Assembly: GCA_020002185.1 (NCBI GenBank)
Contig: CM034534.1
Span: 63,675,239-63,739,238 of the forward strand
Direction of reading: 5' to 3'
Origin: Paraescarpia echinospica
Lineage: Eukaryota; Annelida; Polychaeta; Sabellida; Siboglinidae
Length of the DNA: 64,000 nucleotides
Position 1 is the stretch's first letter. Each line of letters starts with the position of its first letter. The translations under genes were made by a program, and so were the position numbers. This document shows positions 53,147 through 62,100 of this stretch, piece after piece. Below the pieces are notes generated by a model. It saw only the letters and a program-made list of their open reading frames with translations, was not told the DNA's origin and did no database searches.

Positions 53147-53896
53147 ATGACCGATAGCAAATTAAAGTTAAATGCAGACAAAACTGAATTCCTCATCATT
53201 GGTACTCCAATGCAGCGAGGTAAAGTTAATGACTTTTTTCCAACATGCTTCCTGAGTCAAAATATCACACCAGCAGCATCAGTACGGAATCTAGGAGTGA
53301 CCTTTGATTGCGACTTCAATTTCAGACAACACATATCCCAAACATGCCATTGCTGTTTTTATCATATCCGTGATCTTCGCCGCATTCGCCAACATATGTC
53401 GCTTTCTGTCGCTAAGACTATCCCAACAGCTCTTGTTAGCAGCAGATTAGATTATTGCAATTCCCTCCTTCATAATATTGCTATCAAGGATATTGCAAAA
53501 CTACAACACGTCCAAAATTGTTTAGCAAGGGTAGTCACACAATCTCCTCGATTCTCCTGCTCAGTGCCACTTCTAAAATCACTGCATTGGCTCCCCGTGC
53601 GATATCGCATTATGTTTAAGATCTGCACAATCACCTACCAAGCCCTTTCATCCAAACAACCTAGTTATTTACATTCAATGCTCACACCAGCTAGACAAGC
53701 CAGACAACTTCAGTCGTCTAGTTCGAAGTGGCTATCTGTTCCTAGAGTTAAGACAAAGGCTGGAACTCGAGCTTTTTCAGTTGCCACGCCAACTATATGG
53801 AATTCGCTTCCCGTTAATGTTAAATCAGCAGAAAATATTGTTACATTTTGTCGTCACCTCAAAACCTATCTTTTCAATATCGCCTATCCTCCCTAG
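53147..53896 (+). pseudogene. Retrotransposon C-terminal domain fragment
   Basis: 249-codon frame resuming with MTDSKLKLNADKTEFLIIGT (RT motif D/E region) and ending with the conserved LDYCNSLLHN, LLKSLHWLPV and RAFSVATPTIWNSLP blocks. This is usual for CR1/L2/Rex1-like proteins. Confidence 0.85.
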
Positions 53897-54343
53897 CTTC
53901 CTAGCACATCCATCCATTTGTTGACGACTTTCGCCTAGCACACGAGTACGAGAATGCTTAATCCTTTGGTTTTGGTGCGCCACTGAGCTCGGATTGTCTG
54001 AGGATATTGGCACGTAAGAAGTTATTTATTATTATATTATTATAATGCTTTAAAAGATACAATCGAGTGTTTCAGTCTACAGTCTTGTCCTTGAATGCAC
54101 ATATCCCCAACATGCCTATTTTCATGTCACAAATCGGCACGCCATTTTCGATCCGATGTCCACACAAAAACGCAATAAAACAACACAAAAAGGCATCATT
54201 TTTATTTCATGATATTTCTGTTGTCTCTCATATCAATTTCAAACAATGAGGGTGCAAAACATTTAAAATATACAAGAAGGTAGTTTTGTTACATGTATCA
54301 CAAGACGTGGCCCACAGTGGAGTGCAGTTTCAGAGAACAACCC

Positions 54344-55079
54344 ATATACTAGAAATATATTATTGTTATTGTATAAATTAGAATAGCCTATCGTTTTTAC
54401 CAGCAAAATTTGTCTTTTATAGCATTATAAGTAATGTAGTTTAAACAAGTTATTTTCAGAATTAAACGTCTAAAAGTGCCATGCAGTGGAATCACTGAGC
54501 TCCCACAAACATTGCACAATCTTCTCATCTCAACAATATTAACGTCATGTTTATGTTGTCTTGTTGACGCACAACGTTTCCATAACTTATTCATTTACTT
54601 GCCTAATGTCTATAAGTAACTGGTGAATAAATCAATACTACTGCTCACTCTATAGTCAAGACTCTACACACAGTAATGCCAACACATGTATGTGCATTGT
54701 TATTGACACTGTCGTTTGCTATGTGATGCCATCTTTGTCTCTGACAAGATGACATAACTAACATCAGTCCGTTTAGTAGGCCTAGTTACAGAAAGTTTGG
54801 ACAGGCATTTTACTTTATTTTTTGTCAAACCCTATTGCTATTTCTCTGAGAATTGTCAAAAACCCAATAACATTCCCTCGAAAATAAGTCACCGTCGCCG
54901 GATTTTGCCAGGCCTAAATTAAGCTGCAAGCCAACATGATCTGACATCATGATTTACTGAGCTACTCCCACAGGCGACAAGCATCATATTAGCCGGCTAA
55001 CAGTAACAGTTGCCAGTAGACTACAGGAAAGTTAGTGGACTTTAGATTTAATTTTAGAATTGCCTGACATAAGATTATG
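54344..55079. other. Unique intron 1 sequence
   Basis: No gene or repeat recognised. Confidence 0.35.
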
Positions 55080-55720
55080 TATGTGCGTTTGGTGTATGCG
55101 CGCGAAACCTGCGAGGGATTTGATTGACGGATAGACCTAGCCTTCCCTTCGCTTGGGTTTGGTCTGGGACGTGAGCGTCGTCGTTGAGACGTACGTAGCC
55201 TCGTAGGGTTACGTTAGCAGCAGAATTCGGGAGTCGGCCGATTCCCGAAACAAGTGTCGTGCAATTTTGACCATCAACACCTACCAGAAAGTAAAATCGT
55301 ATAATATACACGCAGTACACTGCCACTATAGCACAGTAACTTACCTTGTCAGTTAACTTCGACTTTTACCCCATACTACGCCAAACCGAAGCGAAAACGC
55401 GCTTCCCCGGCGAGCCTCGAAGACACTTTGCTGCTGTAATTTCCTCCTCCTGCTAACCGCACAGTTTATCCGTGGCTGATCTCTCCGCGCGGATCGACAC
55501 AGAAAAATAGTCCACAGCTATTCGATTCCGTAAACGAGTGCTTTTCATCTGTTAAAACGGAACGCGCGTTTAAGCGGGTTGCTCCGCCTAACATCAAACC
55601 GCCCTTTCTACTCCACGAGCTGACATACAGTGAGAGACGCAGGCCGCCAACTACAAAAGCGCGTGGACGGGCGTGTTCAGTCATGCGTAACCGATCTTTT
55701 GTGTACTGACTTTCCGTGTA
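55080..55720. promoter_or_regulatory. CpG-rich island, probable JAKMIP promoter
   Basis: CpG dinucleotides are dense here (stretches such as GCGCGCG near 55099 and GGAACGCGCG near 55558) against an AT-rich, CpG-poor background. It contains the donor at 55345 and lies between the two divergent genes. No TATA box is obvious. The assignment as promoter is inferred from composition and position. Confidence 0.4.
55345..55520 (-). other. JAKMIP: Putative non-coding first exon of JAKMIP gene
   Basis: A consensus donor on the minus strand (TGACAAG|GTAAGT at 55345/55344) closes a CpG-rich stretch, the only such region upstream of the coding exons. Joining it to the acceptor at 38229 gives an intron of about 17 kb. 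No coding frame continues across, so it would be 5' UTR. The 5' limit (about 55.5-55.7 kb) is a guess. It could instead belong to an unrelated transcript. Confidence 0.4.
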
Positions 55721-55729
55721 AATTATCAA

Positions 55730-57849
55730 TGATCACCGGCTAAGACTTATTGAAAGAACAGACACCTACATATGTATGGCAAGGATATTGCATGACTTTG
55801 AATATTTTGGAACATAATATAATTTCATAGATTTTCGCTACGAAGCAAAATTAACGTAGTGGCTAGATCAAATATATAGAGGTATGCGGTTTCATTCAAT
55901 GAACCACGAACAACTTACAATACAAGTATAAGTATCCTGTTGACATCGTGCCTATAGTCCCAACGACGTGTGATCGGCAGCTCAGTGTTTGACTGTGTAT
56001 TCAGTGGGTTATTTTTTTATGAAGATCGACTTCCGCACTTATAGGGCCTATACTTATCGGTCCAGGGATTTTCTACTGTTTGTTGGTGCATAAGGCAAGA
56101 CATCCACATTTCCGCGTAATTAGTAGTCAGCAGACTATGTTATCTAAAGCATAGGCCAATTAATAACCAATATAGTAGACCCATATATATATATGTGTGT
56201 GCATGTGCGTGTGTTTGCATGTATGCGTGTATGCATGTATGTAAAGTTCCCGTTTTCACCAGTGGCGTATTTAGGGTTTTCGTTGTTAATTATTGTTTGC
56301 GCCACTAGCAGCAGCTTAGCTTGGCCTCTCCTTTGCTGCCCCTCCAAGATTGTTATGTGCCACTGATCACCATAATAATTATATATACACACTCGAGTGT
56401 GGCTTGCGTTTTATTCAGACATGGATAGGGCTTGCGTCTTGATATGCATGACCATATCCTATAAAAGCGGGCGTTTCACGATGCTTACCTCGACAGATAA
56501 CTATAGCCTAGATCTTTCGAACTAAGCACACTACTGTGGAATAGCAACATAACAATCATTACATATATATCAGCGTATTTAACCTGGGGTATAATTACCT
56601 CACCGGGATAATTCGATGTTTTTTCGAGGGGATACACGAGCGTTTTAATGCATGTCTATTTAAATAATTCATTCATTACTGCACTGCTTCTGTGGTTGAA
56701 GAAACGTGGATACGTCATGCATTGACGTCCCGGAAGTTATGAATGCCGCACATTGAATGCATAGGCGTTGGATCGGGGGTGCTTGAGGTCAATATTTAGA
56801 GTGGGGGGTTGATCTCCCCAATATTTTTTTTATTTTTTAGATGTGTTTGGTGAGCGTCATCGGAGTTAGAACCTCCGGGCTGAAACTGCAACGTGTTGTA
56901 GTAAATCCCTGACAATCTCCAACAACAACCCCCCCCCCTCCTACCACTATCTTTCTAATGCCATGTCCGACAATATCAAAGTGGGGAATGAAACTCCGGT
57001 AAACAAATTGGAATGTCACCGCGAGAAATCTCAAATAGGACACCGTCCACCATTCTTTCAAAGGAGAATTGCTTACCCTGCAGTGCCGCGGTAAGCAATT
57101 ACCTTTATAACCTTGCGTATCAATGCATATTATTGACAAGTGTAATGCTACTTATTGCATTTCAAATGAGAAGAATTCATCTTGTTCTTAAAAGTGAGAG
57201 AACTGCTACATACCAAAAATGCGAATGTGTCTATGCCAGATCAAGAGACATATCTTTTGGTGAGATCAATCAACTGAACCTCTCACTAGATGTGAATATG
57301 GTAAATATTTTCTCGGCTCAAGGCAAGTTTGCTGGCTTCCTTTGCAGGTTCTAGTTTTATAACAACGCAAATTTTAAGTTGCTGATGTCTCCATGTTCCT
57401 AAAATTACAAACGTTAATAATTTAGGTATTTGAAGAGTAGTATCCTTTGCCAATGATATCATGTTACACATACGCTTTTCCAGGAAGAGCCCACCAGTGT
57501 GCATTAGTTTTGCTTAATCTTGAACATTATGACAACAATACATGGATTGGATGCATGAAGTCGTCGAAGATGTTGATGTTACGGCAAACGTCAGGTTCTT
57601 TTGCCTACAAAAAGATAGTACGCTGAATATATTGGATCTTGAATTGGTTAATGGAAGAAGTTTAGTCAACAACGAGGACAGCAACAGTGGTGTTGTCAGA
57701 CACCCAACTTTCCCTTATTTTTAACATCTACTGAATTCTTCATATGAACCAATTTCTGCCTTGACATCATCGATACCTTCACTTTCTAAAGATACGTAAT
57801 ACGTATACCCCTATTTGCAATACCCTCCATTCTGAGATACCTGCCACAC
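55730..57849. other. Intergenic sequence between divergent genes
   Basis: Contains a (AT)/(GT) tract at about 56184-56245 and otherwise unique DNA. Open frames at 56837-57139 and 57013-57354 overlap on opposite strands and show no family features. Confidence 0.35.
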
Positions 57850-58060
57850 TATTCTCTAGCTGTCACACACCCTCTAGCTGCCACACCCTTTTCTAGCTGC
57901 CACCCTCCCTCTAGCTGTCACACCCTCCCCTAACTGCCAAGGCCTCCCCTAACTGCCACACCCTCTCCTAACTGCCATATCCTCCCTTAGCTGCATGTTC
58001 ACCTCCTAACTGCCACATCCTCTCCTAACACCCTCCCCTAGCCGTCACACCCTCCTCAAT
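57850..58060. repeat. About 20-bp CTAGCTGCCACACCCTCC minisatellite
   Basis: CCTAACTGCCACACCCTCTC-type units, about ten degenerate copies, roughly 0.9 kb upstream of the GPCR start codon. Confidence 0.8.
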
Positions 58061-58664
58061 CCTTCCTTTATGTAATTTCAAACGATAATCCCCTTCGTTG
58101 GCACTTATGTGCACATCACAGATAATTATAATATGCAGTGAAGTGACTATTGTATACTCACTTCACAAACACACACGCACGCACACACAGAAGAAAGTTA
58201 TTTGAAAAAAAAATGCCAGTCTACCCTGATTAAATATGTGTTGTCTTCGGCAACTAGCCTATTTGCTAGTGCAAATTAATTATTTGTAAATATTGATCAA
58301 TGCCATAGAATGCCATAGATCCACTACGTATATATGTACTAGTCTTTCAAGTTTCAGAAGATGATCTTCTGGAGGCGGTTATACTGAACATCCGCTAAAA
58401 CGTACCAAAACTATCGCAGCTGTCAATGTTATGAGAATGCTGCTAAGTGGTGTCGACTGCAACTGTGTGTTGACTTGAAGCCTTGCAGAATCTCAACGTT
58501 GGTGACTTTGTCCTTTGTTCTGTTATTCCACGCCAAGGAATAAAAAATCACGCTTGGCCTCTTCAGCTATAAGGGAACACTGGATACTATTGAAATAGGG
58601 CTCCACCTGGCGAATGGTATGTAATTATATAATTGTAAATGGCGCCGCTTTCTGCGCGCACTTG

Positions 58665-58674
58665 ATTGGCCAAT
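58665..58674. promoter_or_regulatory. Palindromic CCAAT box upstream of GPCR gene
   Basis: ATTGGCCAAT is a perfect palindrome containing CCAAT on both strands. It sits in a locally CpG-containing stretch about 280 bp before the GPCR start codon, a plausible NF-Y site in a proximal promoter. This is motif evidence only. Confidence 0.35.
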
Positions 58675-58929
58675 ACCGAAAAGAAAGGTAGACGAGCAGC
58701 GCTTTTTAGAGAGCGAACTTTTGTAATGTGTTTAAATGTATCGAAATTTTAAACAGAAAGTGGCGAGATACAAAAACGTGATGTCATGGGATCTCGGCTA
58801 GACATGTCAGTGGTGTGTGCGAGTGAAAAACGGCTGCCGAAAAGCACGTAATATCGACCGCAAATGAGACGGAAAATCGCTTGTTTATTTTGGAAACGGG
58901 TGAAACTCGGCAGCAACCGCTCGGTTGCT

Positions 58930-58935
58930 ATGTGA
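58930..58935 (+). promoter_or_regulatory. Minimal AUG-stop uORF before the GPCR start
   Basis: ATGTGA lies 15 nt upstream of the GPCR ATG. Start-stop elements of this type are known to hold ribosomes and reduce downstream initiation. Whether it lies in the mRNA depends on the transcription start, which is not known. Confidence 0.4.
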
Positions 58936-58950
58936 GCGGACGCTACTGGC

Positions 58951-61398
58951 ATGGCGGGCCTCACGTCGGATGTAGGCGACTTCACGGAGCGACCCGTCGC
59001 CAATGCCGCCAACTCGTCGCAGGCGGAACGTTGGATGGGCGATCTGGCTACGAAGACGTCGTTTCTGGTGCTGTACATTATTGCGGGCTTCGTCGGCAAT
59101 TGCGTGCTTGTGACAACGCTCGGACAGAGCCACCGCCTGAAAGGCAACGCTCTCAACAAGCTGCTCATATGCATGGCCGTCATCAATCTGCTCGACTGCA
59201 TTGTCAACATGCCGCTCATACTGGGCTCAGTGATCACGGAGAAGTGGGACTACGGCAGTCTGATGTGTCAGATGAACTCCGCCTTTCTACAGTTGACGAA
59301 CATCGCGACGATCGTGGCACTCCTCGCTGTCACATTCGAACGGCTGCTCGCGGTGAGGAGTCCGACGACAACGACGCGGAGACGCCTGAGTTCCGTGAAG
59401 ACTGCTCTGCTCATAGGCTACATCTGGCTGCATTCCATCGCCCTGTGTATCCCCTTGTTCATCGGTGCCGTGTCGTCAGCTGCGTTTCCAGTGCGATATC
59501 TCTGCTCGATCACGCAAGGGGCACCGTTGTTGTACGTCTGCGTCTTGTCTATCTTGGGCTACTTCATCCCTTTCACCCTCATCATTGTCTTCTACATATT
59601 TATAATGCATGTGTGCTTTAAAGAGAAACTCAACGAGAAATGCCAGATGGCAAATGGACCGGACATGCGCCTTGCTTTACAGGACTGCTGCCTGTGTGCT
59701 GAGATCGACATGTCGAAATACGTTGGCGTGTTGTTCACCTTCTGGTGCATTCTCTGTGGGCCGTACCTGGTTCTCAGCAGCATAGAGCAGTACCGCAACA
59801 GTGCCGAAATGAAGTCGTCGACTGTTTTATTCTCGTTCGAGTATCCGTGGAAACTGGATCTCGTCTTCACGTGGCTGTACCTCAGCTATCCTGTCTTCCT
59901 GCCGGTGATCACGCTGTGCTGGCGGAAAGAGGTGTGGCAGAAGTTTAAGAACGTCCTGCTGTGTCACAAGAGTAACCTCATCAATGATACCCTTCCCATC
60001 TCAGACCTGGGCCGACGCAGCAACGAGGAGCTGAGTAATGGCGAGACTCTCGCAAGTGGCATCCCGGTGTTGTTTGCCACCGAGAACGGGTTACACTTCC
60101 AGACGTACGGTCGGCGGAGTGAGGATGAGGGACTGAGTGACTCGCGCCTCGAACTCTGTCCCGAGTTGGACTCGAGCGGGGGCAGCGGGTCGATGGTGGT
60201 GACGTCACGCAAGTGTGACGTCTACAGTTCTCAGTTGCTTCAGCTCGACGAGGACACGAGTGACTATGACTCAAGTGACGAGCCTGCGATGACAGTTGGC
60301 ACATTGTCAGTGAACATAGAGCCACCCTCGCCCTCTACCCCCTCCTGTCTACCATCTACCGCCTCTTCGAACCCCTCAAGTCCACCCTCACCCCTTACAT
60401 CCGTCATACCGGGTGACTGTAGTGAGGTATGTTTAGACAGTTGTGAGAGAGTTGAAGACACTCAGGATAAACTAAATGGTATTGTGGTGCGAGGAGAGAT
60501 ACCAGACCAGAAGGATGCAGGGGCGCCATTCAAAGGAGACCACAGCAGCAATGATTCTGGCAGGGGATCTGCTGATGATTTCACTTTGAATCAAAATCAA
60601 ATGGCACGTGATATGAAAGAAACGGCTATCAATAAGGAAATGATGGTAGTTGAGCCGAACCAAAGCGGTAACGACATCTGCATCGAGTGTAACCGAGAAA
60701 CAAACTGTGAAGACGCAAAGAAGAAGAAACACAGGAAAAAGAAACGTAACTCTAAAAATATTGTCCCCGCCGAATTCGTATCGGTTGGTAGCGATGGCAA
60801 CACAAACTCTGGCGACTTTGTTCGACCGCCCCCAAGACTGCAACCCATTGAAACTAATGTCGAGACTTTGGAGTCTCCATCTAGTGACAAACCTTCTGAA
60901 CCTACCCGGAAACTAGTTGAGTTGCCAATACCGTCACAAAGCAGGAAATCATCCAAGTGCAAACCGACATCGGTGCATCACATTAATAGTGCCCATGGTC
61001 GCCGACTGAACACTTCTGGGAATAGCAGTGCACACTCAGCCAAGTCTGCCCGGACAGTTGCTCAAAGGAAACGTGTCGAAAGTGGGAAATCTGTTCGCCG
61101 CCATCTGTCCAGTAACGGCGATAGTATAGCTGACATGTTGGAGAGTTCTGGTGGCTCCACCGCGTCTGCTCCAGTCAAACTAACAATGTTGAACACAGCG
61201 CCACCTGTGGTCACACGGAGAACTAAGACGTCAAAGAAATCTGGCGTGTCATTGTCGACACAATGCAGTGCCGTGTCATTGCCGACACAACGTAGTGACG
61301 GGTCATTGTCGACACAGTGTAGTGCCATATCGTTGCCAACACAACGTGGCGACATGCAGTTGATGGAGATGCAGCCAGGCACTTGCTCCAGAAGCTGA
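58951..61398 (+). CDS. Class A (rhodopsin-family) GPCR, GPR161-like, intronless, long C-terminal tail
   Basis: 815 codons; ATG in good context (GGCATGG). N-terminus has a possible N-glycosylation site (NSS, 21-23). Seven helices lie at roughly 37-58, 69-95, 105-135, 149-172, 192-222, 257-281 and 301-323. Visible landmarks are GN at 49-50 (TM1), Cys106-Cys185 as the likely disulfide, FERLLAV with Arg131 (TM3, ERL in place of DRY), YIWLHS at 157-162 (TM4) and CGPY at 269-272 (TM6). Residue 2.50 is Asn79, the CWxP toggle Trp is Cys269, and NPxxY reads LPVIT. YIWLHS, Asn at 2.50, GPY in TM6, a W-K-x-V motif after TM7 and an acidic EDTSDYDSSDE stretch in the tail all recall GPR161, a ciliary orphan receptor in vertebrate Hedgehog control. 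The tail (about 340-815) is Ser-rich with a basic KKKKHRKKKR cluster. It ends in four 9-residue repeats (SLSTQCSAV type). The family label is inference; the GPCR call is firm. Confidence 0.9.
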   Translation: MAGLTSDVGDFTERPVANAANSSQAERWMGDLATKTSFLVLYIIAGFVGNCVLVTTLGQSHRLKGNALNKLLICMAVINLLDCIVNMPLILGSVITEKWDYGSLMCQMNSAFLQLTNIATIVALLAVTFERLLAVRSPTTTTRRRLSSVKTALLIGYIWLHSIALCIPLFIGAVSSAAFPVRYLCSITQGAPLLYVCVLSILGYFIPFTLIIVFYIFIMHVCFKEKLNEKCQMANGPDMRLALQDCCLCAEIDMSKYVGVLFTFWCILCGPYLVLSSIEQYRNSAEMKSSTVLFSFEYPWKLDLVFTWLYLSYPVFLPVITLCWRKEVWQKFKNVLLCHKSNLINDTLPISDLGRRSNEELSNGETLASGIPVLFATENGLHFQTYGRRSEDEGLSDSRLELCPELDSSGGSGSMVVTSRKCDVYSSQLLQLDEDTSDYDSSDEPAMTVGTLSVNIEPPSPSTPSCLPSTASSNPSSPPSPLTSVIPGDCSEVCLDSCERVEDTQDKLNGIVVRGEIPDQKDAGAPFKGDHSSNDSGRGSADDFTLNQNQMARDMKETAINKEMMVVEPNQSGNDICIECNRETNCEDAKKKKHRKKKRNSKNIVPAEFVSVGSDGNTNSGDFVRPPPRLQPIETNVETLESPSSDKPSEPTRKLVELPIPSQSRKSSKCKPTSVHHINSAHGRRLNTSGNSSAHSAKSARTVAQRKRVESGKSVRRHLSSNGDSIADMLESSGGSTASAPVKLTMLNTAPPVVTRRTKTSKKSGVSLSTQCSAVSLPTQRSDGSLSTQCSAISLPTQRGDMQLMEMQPGTCSRS
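61229..61365 (+). repeat. Coding minisatellite in the GPCR tail (27-bp unit, 4 copies)
   Basis: Four in-frame 9-residue units alternate as SLSTQCSAV / SLPTQRSDG / SLSTQCSAI / SLPTQRGDM, i.e. a 54-bp dimer repeated twice. It preserves frame and ends about 10 residues before the stop. Confidence 0.85.
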
Positions 61399-61844
61399 TG
61401 CGAGATGACAGCAGCACAAGGTAACAATCATCTTCTCCATTGATATAATTTTGTATTATATATAATTATACAGTCTTATTGAATAATTTTTCTTAAAGCA
61501 AGGTTGTCTGTTCTGGTACCTGGAACCATCCTAAACTGTGTCATCAGGTGGCACTCCATAATTCTTTGTAATTGATGTGTACTATTACTATAATAATTAT
61601 GTAAGTTACATAAGGTTACAAGTTTAGATTAATACCATTAGATTAATTAATATTATATATTTGTATGTATGTTGTATTGTGTGTAGTGTAGTTTGTTTTT
61701 GTGTGTAATGTTTATGGAGGTTATGGACCCCATTATAATTATGTTGAATCTGATATAAAATGATTTCAAGAGTGATTAATTCCTGAGTACTTGCATATAT
61801 GTATTTTGTCAAAAGATACCAATTAAAAATGCAAGTTAATTCTA
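61399..61844 (+). other. Probable 3' UTR of the GPCR gene and following unique DNA
   Basis: AT-rich sequence following the stop codon. The polyadenylation site cannot be fixed; no clear AATAAA occurs until about 61972. Confidence 0.35.
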
Positions 61845-62100
61845 CTCTAGATACTATTATTCTGACCTGTACTCTTGTTATAATTCAGCAAAAACTCTGC
61901 CCTATAGTATACTATTATTCCGATCTGTACTCTTATTATAATTCTGGAAAATTTCCCCCATACACACTGTACTAATAAATATTCTGACTCGTATCCTTAT
62001 TATAATTTGGAGAAATTCCCGCCCTATACTAGATGTTATTCCAACCTATACTGTTATTAAAATTCTGAGACATTTCAACTGTATACTGTTATTCCAGCAA
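61845..62100. repeat. About 65-bp AT-rich minisatellite, 4 copies
   Basis: TATTATTCCGATCTGTACTC plus TTATTATAATTCTGGAAAA... recurs four times with decay. Confidence 0.75.

Larger units (their letters stand above)
50940..54013 (+). mobile_element. 5'-truncated APE-type non-LTR retrotransposon (CR1/L2/Rex1-like)
   Basis: Contains the C-terminal part of an apurinic-type endonuclease (CDFNLHLDTPSS, HWLDILITR, SDHHTVIADL), an RT domain, and a C-terminal LDYCNSLL...LLKSLHWLPVRYRI region typical of CR1/L2/Rex1 relatives. The frame breaks between the RT fingers (frame ending 52487) and the palm (LDLSAAFDTIDH, from about 52400). The palm is cut before the catalytic YADD by inserted AT-rich DNA at about 52660-53138. 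The 3' end is an ATT-rich tail near 54010. Non-functional as it stands. Confidence 0.85.
49929..54343. mobile_element. 4.4-kb TIR DNA transposon relic containing a nested retrotransposon
   Basis: Inverted termini GGGTCGTTCTCTGAAACTG (49929-49947) and CAGTTTCAGAGAACAACCC (54325-54343), 18 of 19 matching, both bordered by ATAT. Internally it has a minus-strand coding remnant (50680-50945) and a large plus-strand non-LTR insertion. The left flank lies in an (AT)n tract, so the TSD is not diagnostic. Confidence 0.75.

Noticed and set aside
55466..55729. 87-codon minus-strand frame in the CpG-rich region
   Set aside because: GC-rich composition favours open frames; no family-like content, and it stops before the donor at 55345.
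58881..59621. 246-codon frame overlapping the GPCR start in another frame
   Set aside because: Shadow of the GC-rich GPCR coding sequence; starts from a non-ATG codon.
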